64,000 bases of DNA from CAUZWH01 sp965224275 (GTDB lineage Bacteria; Pseudomonadota; Alphaproteobacteria; SHVV01). Where the stretch lies: contig CBDCYR010000007.1 in the NCBI GenBank assembly GCA_965224275.1, forward strand, positions 1 to 64,000, in the 5' to 3' direction. Shown here in pieces: positions 27,937-36,338 of this stretch (positions are counted from its first letter, which is position 1; every line of letters starts with the position of its first letter). Below the pieces are notes generated by a model. That model did not search any database. It was given only the letters and a program-made list of their open reading frames with translations, and was not told the DNA's origin. The position numbers were made by a program, and so were the translations under genes.

Positions 27937-28868
27937 GAGGCCAACCCGAAACTAGTTGAGTGATTTCAGTCGGTTGTGGCTTACTCGGTTGTGTCAAAGC
28001 AAACGAGGAGGCACAACATGTGGACCGAAATCACTCGCCCGAATTATGAGCGCCGTGGCGGGCGCTACGCAAGCGACCTGACGGATCGAGAGTGGGCGTT
28101 GATCGCGCCGCTCATGCCGCCGCGCAAGAAGATCGGCCGGCCGAGGACGACGGACCTGCGCCATGTCATGGATGCGGTCATGTACATGGCCTCGACGGGC
28201 TGCCAGTGGGCGATGTTGCCGAACGACTTCCCTCCGCCTTCCACGGTCCAGCGCTATTTCTACGACTGGCGCTCCAACGGCCTGCTGGAGAGCATCAACC
28301 ATCACCTGGTCATGGCGGCCCGGGAGCTGGAAGGACGCGAGGCCGGCCCGAGCGCCGGGGTGATCGACAGCCAGAGCGTGAAAACCACGGAAAGCGGTGG
28401 TGTTCGGGGCTATGACGCGGGCAAGAAGATCAAGGGCCGCAAGCGTCACATCGTCACCGATACACTCGGCCTGCTGGTCGGCCTGATCGTGCACGCAGCC
28501 GATATCCAGGACCGCGACGGCGCGCCCGAGGTCCTCAAATCGATCCGTCATCGCTTCCCCCGGCTGCGTCACCTCTTCGCCGACGCCGCCTACGCGGGAC
28601 CGAAACTCGAGGGCGCCCTTGAGGACATCGGCCGCTGGAAGCTCGAGATCATCAAGCGCTCAGACACCGCCCAGGGCTTCGAGCTCCTGCCCAGACGATG
28701 GGTCGTCGAGAGGACCTTCGCCTGGCTCAACCGATGCCGTCGACTGGCCAAGGATTGGGAGAAATCAATCGCCTCCGCACAGGCATGGATTCTTGTCGCC
28801 AACATCCGACTCCTCACAAGGCGGCTCGCAAGGTACTGTTATCAAACATAGAGTTTCGAGTCGGACTC
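27937..28868 (+). mobile_element. IS5-family element (IS1031-like group, 932 bp)
   Basis: Imperfect terminal repeats GAGGCCAACCCGAAACT and the complement of GAGTCCGACTCGAAACT (14 of 17 match) with TAA flanking both sides (27934-27936, 28869-28871), fitting a 3-bp TNA target. A degraded piece of the left end lies at about 45800-45997. Confidence 0.8.
28018..28851 (+). CDS. IS5-family transposase
   Basis: 277 residues from ATG 28018 (AGGAGG six bases upstream). The N-terminal DUF4096-like block (LTDREWALIAPLMPP) precedes the DDE_Tnp_1 domain: D in GVIDSQSVKTTE, D in LFADAAYAG, E in RRWVVERTFAWLNRCRRL. Apparently intact. Confidence 0.94.
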   Translation: MWTEITRPNYERRGGRYASDLTDREWALIAPLMPPRKKIGRPRTTDLRHVMDAVMYMASTGCQWAMLPNDFPPPSTVQRYFYDWRSNGLLESINHHLVMAARELEGREAGPSAGVIDSQSVKTTESGGVRGYDAGKKIKGRKRHIVTDTLGLLVGLIVHAADIQDRDGAPEVLKSIRHRFPRLRHLFADAAYAGPKLEGALEDIGRWKLEIIKRSDTAQGFELLPRRWVVERTFAWLNRCRRLAKDWEKSIASAQAWILVANIRLLTRRLARYCYQT

Positions 28869-29014
28869 TAAGACCCAAATTCTTGAGGGAATCCTTGGGG
28901 TTTTCCCGTGGGTTTTTCCGCCTGGCGAAACCAATTTTGTCCATGTGGCACGTCGACGGCCGCAGTCATCGGCGCTATCTTAAGACCAACCAACAACGCA
29001 ATCAGGAGGAAGCC

Positions 29015-29674
29015 ATGGCCCTACGCATCAATGACGAAGTCCCCAATTTCACAGCCGAAACCACGCAAGGATCGATCACGTTTCACGACTGGATCGGCGA
29101 CGGCTGGGCGATTCTGTTTTCGCACCCCAAGGATTTCACCCCGGTATGCACCACTGAACTCGGTTATATGGCCGGCCTTAAACCAAAGTTCGACGAACGT
29201 AATACCAAGATCCTCGGACTCAGCGTCGATCCGGTTGAGAACCACAAAGAGTGGGCCAAAGACATCGAAGAGACCCAAGGTCACGCGGTCACCTATCCCA
29301 TGATCGGGGATCCGACCCTCGAGGTCGCAAAGCAATTCGATATGCTGCCGGCCGACGCCGGTGATTCTTCGGAAGGACGCACCGCCGCCAACAACGCGAC
29401 CGTCCGTTCGGTGTTCGTCATCGGCCCGGACAAAAAGATCAAAGCGATGTTGACCTATCCAATGAGCACGGGCAGAAACTTCGACGAAGTCCTGCGCCTG
29501 GTCGATTCCTGCCAGCTCACGGCCAAGCACCAGGTGGCGACGCCAGTGAATTGGCAACAGGGCGAGGATGTCATTATCGTTCCGGCGATCTCCGACGAGG
29601 AGGCCAAAAAGAGATACCCGGACGGCTGGAAAGCGCCTAAGCCCTACCTGCGCATCGTGCCGCAGCCTAAATAA
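29015..29674 (+). CDS. peroxiredoxin (Prx6 / 1-Cys AhpC-TSA type)
   Basis: 219 residues from ATG 29015 with AGGAGG upstream. The peroxidatic Cys is in FSHPKDFTPVCTTELG. The DEVLRLVDSCQLTAKHQVATPVNWQQGEDVIIVP segment is diagnostic of the Prx6-type C-terminal domain. It reduces H2O2 and organic peroxides. It uses an ordinary TGC cysteine, unlike the selenoprotein at 53170, so the genome encodes both chemistries. Confidence 0.93.
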   Translation: MALRINDEVPNFTAETTQGSITFHDWIGDGWAILFSHPKDFTPVCTTELGYMAGLKPKFDERNTKILGLSVDPVENHKEWAKDIEETQGHAVTYPMIGDPTLEVAKQFDMLPADAGDSSEGRTAANNATVRSVFVIGPDKKIKAMLTYPMSTGRNFDEVLRLVDSCQLTAKHQVATPVNWQQGEDVIIVPAISDEEAKKRYPDGWKAPKPYLRIVPQPK

Positions 29675-29735
29675 GCCTGCGCGCAGCCGACTTACGGATT
29701 ACCGAAAAAAGGCATCGCGAGGGGGCTAGCGTTTC

Positions 29736-29900
29736 ATGACGCTGGACCACCTCGCCTTCCTGTTCGACCTCAGCACTGTGCCGCTGTGGGGGTTGATCTG
29801 TCTCGCCGGCGGATCCGCCGTTTGTCTGCTCGCCTGGTTGGGCTGGCTATGGGCCAACCGTCTCGGCCACCGCAGTCGCGCCGGCGACGCCGACAATTAG
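29736..29900 (+). CDS. small single-span membrane protein
   Basis: 54 residues: MTLDHLAFLFDLSTVPLWG, then a hydrophobic helix, then WANRLGHRSRAG and a polar tail. ATG 29736 follows GAGGGGG. Its stop lies 20 bases before the convergent DUF1194 gene. No known family; supported only by the ribosome site and the clean membrane-helix profile. Confidence 0.45.
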   Translation: MTLDHLAFLFDLSTVPLWGLICLAGGSAVCLLAWLGWLWANRLGHRSRAGDADN

Positions 29901-29919
29901 ACGCGAATGCCGGCCCCAA

Positions 29920-30699
29920 TTACCTATTCGGTTGTGGTGGCGGCAGGTCGACGGCAACAAATTCGATGCGACGCCGATCGCTGGGAATGCCGCTGGCAAT
30001 CGGGCTGCTCCTCACCTCGCGGATCAACTTGCGGAGGATCGCCCGCGCAAACGCTTCGTAGCTTTCCGCTGTCTCAACAAATGCGGCGGCGCCAACGATG
30101 ACGTCGTTTTGGTAGAAACGGTCTAGGTTGGGCTCCTCGTTCAAGATTGTTAACCCGTTGACCGTAATGCCGAGCCGCTCGGCGCGGGCACGACCGGGCG
30201 CCAGCGGGATCCCATCATTGGCCCGACCATCGCCCGAGACATCGATCACCCGCCGGCGGCCGTCGATCCCATTGCCTTCAATCAAGTCGATCGCATGGGC
30301 CAGCGAATCGCCGATCGCGGTGCTCCCGCCCCAAACCGCGCGCGGTGCGAAATCAATCGCTTCGGCGAACGCGTTAGCCGTTGGACCATCGCGAATGATC
30401 GACCAATCGATCGCGACACGGCTTTGTCCGGGGCCAGCCCATACCGTCATGCAGACCGCAACGCCATCAAGCGCGAACGCTTCGATCGTTTCAATAAAGT
30501 CGCGATTGCGAAACGCCGCCGCGTAGCCCGCCATCTGCAAGTTGAACTCGCGATAGTCGACGCTCGTCGATGCATCAACCGCGAGGACGAGTTCCAACTC
30601 GATTGCCTTTGACGGCGCGCTCCAGAGCAGGCTGAGCGCCATCGCAAGTGCACCAATATCTCGCCACCCGCCGACTCTGTACTCGCCGCGAGCGGCCAT
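29920..30699 (-). CDS. DUF1194 VWA-domain protein, paralogue 1
   Basis: 259 residues. A hydrophobic export signal precedes a von Willebrand A-like domain with an intact MIDAS (DASTSVDYREFNLQMAGYAAAF), WSIIRDGPTANAFAEA, and VIDVSGDGRANDG. It ends in RAILRKLIREVR, like its neighbours. Expected outside the inner membrane and metal-binding, function unknown. Its ATG overlaps the stop of the middle paralogue by one base (TAATG), so the three genes form an operon on the minus strand. The C-terminus carries a Pro-rich tail (DLPPPQPNR). Confidence 0.88.
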   Translation of the reverse strand: MAARGEYRVGGWRDIGALAMALSLLWSAPSKAIELELVLAVDASTSVDYREFNLQMAGYAAAFRNRDFIETIEAFALDGVAVCMTVWAGPGQSRVAIDWSIIRDGPTANAFAEAIDFAPRAVWGGSTAIGDSLAHAIDLIEGNGIDGRRRVIDVSGDGRANDGIPLAPGRARAERLGITVNGLTILNEEPNLDRFYQNDVIVGAAAFVETAESYEAFARAILRKLIREVRSSPIASGIPSDRRRIEFVAVDLPPPQPNR

Positions 30700-31326
30700 T
30701 AGTCCATAGCCAAGTCGATATGGTGCTCAGCCGGTTCGAGGTGCACGCTCGGTGCCCCACGGATCTCGCGGATAAGCTTACGCAAAATGGCTTCCTCAAA
30801 ATCGTGGTAGTCGTTGGCGATTTCGACAAATGATTGCGGACCACCAACGACGTTCCACAAATAATATAGATCCAGCGCGCCCTCATCGTTGAGGATCGTC
30901 AGCCCGTTCACCGTAATGCCCGCCGCAACCGCGCGATCGCGACCGACCGCTGGCTGGTGGCCGGTATTGGAGCGGCCGTCGCCGGACACATCGATCACCC
31001 GCCGCCGCGCCTTGATGTTGCTACCGGCGAAACGGCCGATCGCGTAGGTAATCGCATCGCCGATTGCCGTGCTGCTGGTCGATAGCGTGCGCGGCACGCG
31101 CTCCAATATGTCGGCAAATGCGCGCGCGCCGGCACGATCACGAATAATCGTCCAATCGACCACGGTGACATGATCGCGCGGACCACCCCACAGGACCGCC
31201 GTAACAGCCATACCTGCATCACCGATGGAATCGACAGCCCGCATCATCTCGCGATGGCGAAATGCAGCCGCATATCCCGCCATTTGAAGTTGATACTCAC
31301 CGGCATCAACGCTCGGCGATGCATCG
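30699..31326 (-). pseudogene. DUF1194 paralogue 2, part after the IS256 insertion
   Basis: Carries SPSVDAGEYQLQMAGYAAAFRH onward to the end (IDVSGDGRSN, EEAILRKLIREIR). The first part is at 32721-32871. Deleting IS256 and one 8-bp repeat gives a continuous 256-residue protein, matching paralogues 1 (259) and 3 (245). The break falls within the MIDAS D-x-S-x-S motif. An internal ATG (MAGYAAAF) could in principle start a MIDAS-less, signal-less product. Confidence 0.92.
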
Positions 31327-32720
31327 GGTTGTGTCTCGAAAGTGGTGGAAATTGGTTTTGGCGCCTCTCCGAGCGGGTTGAGTTTTGCGGCGGTCAGGCC
31401 GCGCGGTCAAGGGTTTCGTCGGCGATTAGCTGATCGAGGGTTTCCCATCCATCGACTTTGCGCATCTGGATTTGGCCGGAAGCGAGGAGCGCCCAGAGGA
31501 GCATCGGCACTGTTTCGGGACACGGCAGCACGGTCTGTGTTTTGATCCGGCGCTTGAACTCCTCGTTGAGACGCTCAATGGCGTTGGTCGTTCGGGCTGA
31601 TTTCCATTGGCTCTTGGACAGGCGCGTGAAGGTAAAGAGCTTGTCGCCCGCTTCTGCGAGGCTGTCCGCGACGGCCCTGCATTTCAGCCGCCACTTGCGG
31701 ACAAACGCCTTGCGGCGGGTTTCCACCTCGGAGGCAGTGTCGGCATAGATCATATCGCGGTAATCTTCGCTCAGCTCGTCATGCATGTGTTTGGGAGCAT
31801 GACCCAGAAGGTTGCGGTGCTTGTGCACGGTGCAGCGTTGAACGGGAAGGTCATCGCCCCAAAGCGCCGACAGAGCCGCCTCCAGTCCCGGCGCGCCATC
31901 GACGATGACAAACCCGGGCCGTTTCAGTCCACGCGCATCAAGGTCGTCGAGGAACTGGCGCCACGCCGCCTGGCTTTCTCCGCCCATATTCCCGATCGAA
32001 AGCAAGACCTTCTGGCCATCCCGGCGCACCCCTATAGCCGCGAGAACCGAGATGTTGGTGGCCTTGCGATCCAGTCGGGTCTTGATCACAGTGCCGTCAA
32101 GGATCAGCCGAACGATATCCTCATCCGCGAGGCCACGGCTGCACCAGGCGTCCCAATCGACCTTCACCTTGCGCCACGCCCGGCTCACAACGTCCTTGCT
32201 CACAGCACCCCCGAAGAGCCCGAACAGCGCGCGTTTCACCCGCCGCGTGTTGGTTCCGGACAGATACACCGAAGCGATCAGCGCCTCGGCCTTTCTGGTC
32301 AGCCGCTGGTAGCGCGGCAGCGCCCGCGAACGCCATTCCGACGCCCGACCGTCTTCCTCAACGATCCGTGCACGCGGCACGCTCACCCTCTCGGTCCCGA
32401 ATGTCCCCGTCAGTTGCCGCTCCCGGTGCCCGTTCCGATACCCTTGCCGAAGCGCGTCCTCTCGACCGTATCGGCAGCGCCCGAGAAACTGCGCAAGTTC
32501 CTCCTCAAAAACGGCCTCGATCGTGGATCTGATGTTCTCCCGCAGCCGGTCCTCGAGCGGATCATAGCCGGCGTCATTGGCCAGTAGCGAAAGCGCGGAA
32601 GTCTCGGTAGTGTTCTTCATGGCGTGATCTCCTTGGCGGTGCTAGCCGCCGGTTGGGTGGTTGTCTTGTCACCCGGAGATTACGCCATCCTCAAATTTCC
32701 ACCACTTTCGAGACACAGCC
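31327..32720 (-). mobile_element. IS256-family element, copy 2 (1394 bp, intact)
   Basis: Same ends and length as copy 1 at 4417-5810, inverted. The 8-bp direct repeat ATGCATCG flanks it (31319-31326, 32721-32728). It interrupts the middle DUF1194 gene. Confidence 0.94.
31394..32620 (-). CDS. IS256-family transposase, copy 2
   Basis: 408 residues, identical to the copy at 4517-5743 as far as I can compare except Ser381 for Cys381 (LLASGQIQM against LLACGQIQM). DDE residues D175, D241 and E349 are all present, so it should be functional. Confidence 0.95.
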   Translation of the reverse strand: MKNTTETSALSLLANDAGYDPLEDRLRENIRSTIEAVFEEELAQFLGRCRYGREDALRQGYRNGHRERQLTGTFGTERVSVPRARIVEEDGRASEWRSRALPRYQRLTRKAEALIASVYLSGTNTRRVKRALFGLFGGAVSKDVVSRAWRKVKVDWDAWCSRGLADEDIVRLILDGTVIKTRLDRKATNISVLAAIGVRRDGQKVLLSIGNMGGESQAAWRQFLDDLDARGLKRPGFVIVDGAPGLEAALSALWGDDLPVQRCTVHKHRNLLGHAPKHMHDELSEDYRDMIYADTASEVETRRKAFVRKWRLKCRAVADSLAEAGDKLFTFTRLSKSQWKSARTTNAIERLNEEFKRRIKTQTVLPCPETVPMLLWALLASGQIQMRKVDGWETLDQLIADETLDRAA

Positions 32721-32871
32721 ATGCATCGATCGCCAGCACGAGTCCGAGTTCGACCGCTCGAGCCTCACCAACATTGGCGAGAGCGGCAATCAAGACAAAC
32801 AGCGATGCGAGTGCGGCGCGCCACGGCGGCAATGCGATGCTTCCTCGGGCTTGTGCCCGTTCAAATTTCAT
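32721..32871 (-). pseudogene. DUF1194 paralogue 2, N-terminal part
   Basis: Encodes the signal peptide (AALASLFVLIAALANVGEARA) and VELGLVLAIDA, the first half of the MIDAS strand, before the IS256 end. ATG 32871 overlaps the stop of paralogue 3 by four bases (ATGA). Continued at 30699-31326. Confidence 0.9.
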
Positions 32872-33605
32872 GGCGTCACCTCGTGCCCTGGCTCGGCGTT
32901 GGCGAGATCGATCGCCTCATCCAACCGAGCGACCGGCAGCCCAATAATCTCGCGAATGAGTTTTCGCAAAACGGCCGCGGGGATCTGGTTAAATTGGTCG
33001 ACTCGCTCAACGAAAGCCGTCGGGCCACCGATCACGTATCGTTTGAAATAGAGATCCAACGTGGCCCGCCGCATGACCACCAGACCGTTGATGGTAACCC
33101 CCGCAGCAACCGCCCGGTCGCGCGCCGCACCCGGCAGAACACCTTCATTGGAACGTCCATCGGCTGACAGGTCGATGGTTTGCCGGGTTGCGTCAAAGCC
33201 ATTGGTCACGATCATCTTCACCGCAAAATCGATGGCATCTCCGATTGCCGTAAGATCACCGCTATTGTAGCGCGGCGTTGCCGCAATCAGGTCGGCGAAA
33301 GCACCGGCGGTAGCAGCATCGCGCAGCAACATCCAGTCGACCGCGACAACTGGTTTGCCGTCTCCGGCCCACTGTAGGAGCGAAACGGCGATCCCGTTAT
33401 CACCGGCACTGTCGATGGCCTTGTGGATATCCGGGTGTCGAAACGCCGCCGCATAACCCTCCATCTGAATGCGGAATTCGAAGTCGTTGATACTTGCCGA
33501 GGTGTCGACCGCGAGCACGAGTTCGAGATCGGCCGGCGCCGCCGCGAGCTGGAGCGGCGCCAGTGAAAGGCACAACGTCGCCAGCCATAGTCTCGGTTTC
33601 AACAA
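32868..33605 (-). CDS. DUF1194 VWA-domain protein, paralogue 3
   Basis: 245 residues with a signal peptide (LWLATLCLSLAPLQLAAA), MIDAS VDTSASINDFEFRIQMEGYAAAF, WMLLRDAATAGAFADL, IDLSADGRSN and AAVLRKLIREI. First gene of the three-gene operon. Function unknown; a secreted metal-dependent adhesion or complex-assembly role is inference from the VWA fold only. Confidence 0.88.
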   Translation of the reverse strand: MLKPRLWLATLCLSLAPLQLAAAPADLELVLAVDTSASINDFEFRIQMEGYAAAFRHPDIHKAIDSAGDNGIAVSLLQWAGDGKPVVAVDWMLLRDAATAGAFADLIAATPRYNSGDLTAIGDAIDFAVKMIVTNGFDATRQTIDLSADGRSNEGVLPGAARDRAVAAGVTINGLVVMRRATLDLYFKRYVIGGPTAFVERVDQFNQIPAAVLRKLIREIIGLPVARLDEAIDLANAEPGHEVTP

Positions 33606-33659
33606 AGCAGGCCCCGTGTGAATCCGAGGATCGATTGCCCTTCCGAAAGCGGTTCTGAG

Positions 33660-34451
33660 CTACCAGCTGTTACGGAGTTCACGTAACCGAATGAAAACCT
33701 CTTTTGGATCAGGATCATCCGGGAGATCGGGAAAGGCTTCGCGAAGTCTCTTGACAACGGTCGGGTTGTGGAGCCGGAAAAACGCGTTGATCTCTTTTTC
33801 GAGACCGATCGTCGTTACCCTCGGAGCGTGCGTATCCTGTTGTTTGACTTCCGGTAGCAGTGACGCCGCGCGCTGGTTGTCCGGCTCACGATCGAGCGTA
33901 AAGTTCAGATTGTTTTCGATGTAATCATGACCTGGATAAATCAGCGTTTCGTCCGGCAGCTTGGCGAGTTGGCCGACAAACGTCTGATACAGTTCCGCGG
34001 GGTGCCCGCCGCCGTGGCAATTGCCGGCACCCGCGTTAAACAGCGTATCGCCACACACCAACGCTGGCTGGTCGGCGTGCCCAAGCAGGCACACATGCGA
34101 CATGGTGTGGCCCGGCGTATCGAGGGCTTCGAGTTCGACGGTCTTGCCGATCTTGATTTTATCGCCGGCTTTAAGCCCGATATCGATGCCGGGAATACTG
34201 CCGCCGGCGCCAGCATGGGCCAGAAGCTTTGCGCCCGTCGCGGCGATCATGGCGTCGTTGCCGCCGGTGTGGTCGCCGTGCTCGTGGGTGTTGAGGATCT
34301 GGGTGACTTCCCAACCTTTGTCCTTGGCGGTTCGCAAACACAGATCCGACTCCAACGGATCGATCGCCAGCGCTTCGCCGGATTCGCTGCAAGCAATCAA
34401 ATAGTTGAAATTGCGATAGGCATTCTCGGTAAAGATTTGTTCGACTATCAC
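33660..34451 (-). CDS. gloB: hydroxyacylglutathione hydrolase (glyoxalase II)
   Basis: 263 residues. The metallo-beta-lactamase signature H56-x-H58-x-D60-H61 is in NTHEHGDHTGG. The later GHTMSHVCLL, CGDTLFNAGAGNC and IYPGHDYIENNL give the remaining ligands, and the C-terminal HHAGH-type domain contains FFRLHNPTVVKRLRE. It hydrolyses S-lactoylglutathione to lactate and glutathione. No glyoxalase I gene in the window. Confidence 0.9.
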   Translation of the reverse strand: MIVEQIFTENAYRNFNYLIACSESGEALAIDPLESDLCLRTAKDKGWEVTQILNTHEHGDHTGGNDAMIAATGAKLLAHAGAGGSIPGIDIGLKAGDKIKIGKTVELEALDTPGHTMSHVCLLGHADQPALVCGDTLFNAGAGNCHGGGHPAELYQTFVGQLAKLPDETLIYPGHDYIENNLNFTLDREPDNQRAASLLPEVKQQDTHAPRVTTIGLEKEINAFFRLHNPTVVKRLREAFPDLPDDPDPKEVFIRLRELRNSW

Positions 34452-34475
34452 GCTCGTCTCCCTGTTCGATTGGCT

Positions 34476-35069
34476 CTAGAAACCACCTTCAAGAGCAATT
34501 TCAGCGACTGGCTTGCGGGTGTTGGGGGCTTCCATATCGCGCGCCCCATCCGGGAGGTCGTCGATTTCGCCGGGCCGCCCCACGGCAATCATCGCCTCCA
34601 CCACAAAGCCGTCCGGCACGTTAAGTTCGGTCTTGGCCTTGTCATAATCAAAGCCCTGCATGCCATGGGTGACCAAGCCCATGGCCGTCGCTTGCAGCGC
34701 TAGATTCTGCCACGCGGTGCCGGTATCGAAAGAGTGAGTCCGGGCGGGATTGTCGTTTCGTTCGAAAGTCGTGCGCGAAACCAACACAATCAACGCCGCC
34801 GCATTCTTGGCCCAACTCTGATTGCCTTCCCCCATCAGCCCAAAAAACTTGTCCCAATGCGCCGATCCGCGGGTGGCGTAGAGAAAGCGCCAATGCTGCG
34901 CGTTATAGGATGAGGGCGCCCAGCGCGCTGCCTCGAATAGCGTCATCAGTTCGTCGTTGCTGAGCTTTTCACCCGACATCGCGCGGGGAGACCATCGCCG
35001 GTATAGCAAAGACTCGATCGGCCAATCCGGTTTGCGGTGGTCATCGACATTGATGTCAGTGGGCTTCAT
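34476..35069 (-). CDS. nitroreductase-family flavoprotein
   Basis: 197 residues from ATG 35069 (GGGAGG upstream). FMN-binding features: YRRWSPRAMSGEKLSNDELMTLFEAARWAPSSYNAQHWRF and the C-terminal VPDGFVVEAMIAVGRPGE. Probably a dimeric NAD(P)H-dependent reductase of nitro or quinone compounds. Start chosen for the ribosome site; a frame extending to 35084 exists. It lies just upstream of gloB on the same strand, possibly as one transcript. Confidence 0.88.
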   Translation of the reverse strand: MKPTDINVDDHRKPDWPIESLLYRRWSPRAMSGEKLSNDELMTLFEAARWAPSSYNAQHWRFLYATRGSAHWDKFFGLMGEGNQSWAKNAAALIVLVSRTTFERNDNPARTHSFDTGTAWQNLALQATAMGLVTHGMQGFDYDKAKTELNVPDGFVVEAMIAVGRPGEIDDLPDGARDMEAPNTRKPVAEIALEGGF

Positions 35070-35156
35070 GGCGTCCTCCCTCAAGCAATCTAACCAAGTC
35101 GCCGCTAGGGCCGAACCGAGCGCATCTTGAAACGCATTCGCAACGTCGTCGCATCA

Positions 35157-36326
35157 TTATTTCGCGAGCACGCTTTCGGTCAGTTTGGCCCAGTAGCTGG
35201 CGCCAATCGGCAATACATCGTCGCTAAAATCGTAATGGGGATTGTGCAATGTACAGCCGCCCTCGCCAGGTCCATTGCCAATCCAAACATAGGAGCCTGG
35301 CCGTTTCTGCAGCATGAATGCGAAATCCTCTGCGCCCATCAGTGGCGTCACGTCGCGATTGAGATTAACGGCCCCGACGATTTGTTCGGCGGCGTTGGCC
35401 GAGAGGCCGACCTCGTCGGCGGTGTTGATCGTGGGCGGATAGCCGGTGTGATAATCCAGATCCACCGTACAGCCCGCGCTCGCGGCGATCCCCTCGGCGA
35501 TGCGTTGCATGAGTGGCTTGATCGTTGATTGAACATCGGTCGTGAATGCACGGGTGGTCCCGCCCAATGTCACCTCATCGGGAATAACGTTGTAGGTATG
35601 ACCGGCTTCAACCTTGGTCACGCTGATCACGATTGAATCGACCGGATCGGTGACGCGACTGGCGATGGTTTGAAAACTTTGAATGATCTGGGCCGCGGTT
35701 ACCACCGGATCGATCCCCAGGTGCGGCATCGCGCCGTGTGCCCCTTTTCCCCTAACCACGAGATCGAAGCTGTCGGCGGCGGCCATCATGGTGCCGACTT
35801 TGGCCCCAATCGTGCCGACCGGCATACCCGGCATGTTGTGCATCCCGTACACACCATCGACCGGGAAGTGATCGAACAACCCCTCGTCGACCATCACCTT
35901 GCCGCCGCCTTCGTTTTCCTCGGCCGGCTGAAAGATGAAGTGCACGGTGCCCGCAAAGTTGCGCGTTTCGGCGAGATATTTCGCGGCGCCGAGCAGCATC
36001 GTGGTATGGCCGTCGTGGCCGCAGGCATGCATCTTGCCGTCGTTCTGCGAGCGGTGATCGAAATCGTTCTTTTCCATCAGGTGGAGCGCGTCCATATCGG
36101 CGCGCAGGCCGATGGCACTGTCGCCAGCGACGCTGCCTTTGAGCGTGCCCACGACGCCGGTTTTGGCAAGTCCCCGATGAACCTCGATACCGAAGGATTC
36201 GAGCTTGGCTGCAACGATGTCTGACGTGCGGTCTTCTTCGAACGCCGTCTCGGGATGGGAATGGATATCCCGCCGCCAGGCGGTCATTTCTTCGTGGAAC
36301 TCGGCAATACGGTTGATAATCGGCAT
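35157..36326 (-). CDS. M20-family amidohydrolase (hippurate/N-acyl-amino-acid hydrolase type)
   Basis: 389 residues. The metal site is in KMHACGHDGHTTMLLGAA, with FQPAEENEGGGKVMVDEGLF giving the catalytic Glu pair, and the HNMPGMPVG and VMGAEDFAF-type (PLMGAEDFAFMLQ) motifs follow. It hydrolyses N-acyl amino acids or related amides in the cytosol. The gene before it on the strand is an MFS transporter 12 bases away, so the pair may import and cleave the same compound. Confidence 0.9.
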   Translation of the reverse strand: MPIINRIAEFHEEMTAWRRDIHSHPETAFEEDRTSDIVAAKLESFGIEVHRGLAKTGVVGTLKGSVAGDSAIGLRADMDALHLMEKNDFDHRSQNDGKMHACGHDGHTTMLLGAAKYLAETRNFAGTVHFIFQPAEENEGGGKVMVDEGLFDHFPVDGVYGMHNMPGMPVGTIGAKVGTMMAAADSFDLVVRGKGAHGAMPHLGIDPVVTAAQIIQSFQTIASRVTDPVDSIVISVTKVEAGHTYNVIPDEVTLGGTTRAFTTDVQSTIKPLMQRIAEGIAASAGCTVDLDYHTGYPPTINTADEVGLSANAAEQIVGAVNLNRDVTPLMGAEDFAFMLQKRPGSYVWIGNGPGEGGCTLHNPHYDFSDDVLPIGASYWAKLTESVLAK

Positions 36327-36338
36327 GGTACGACCTCC

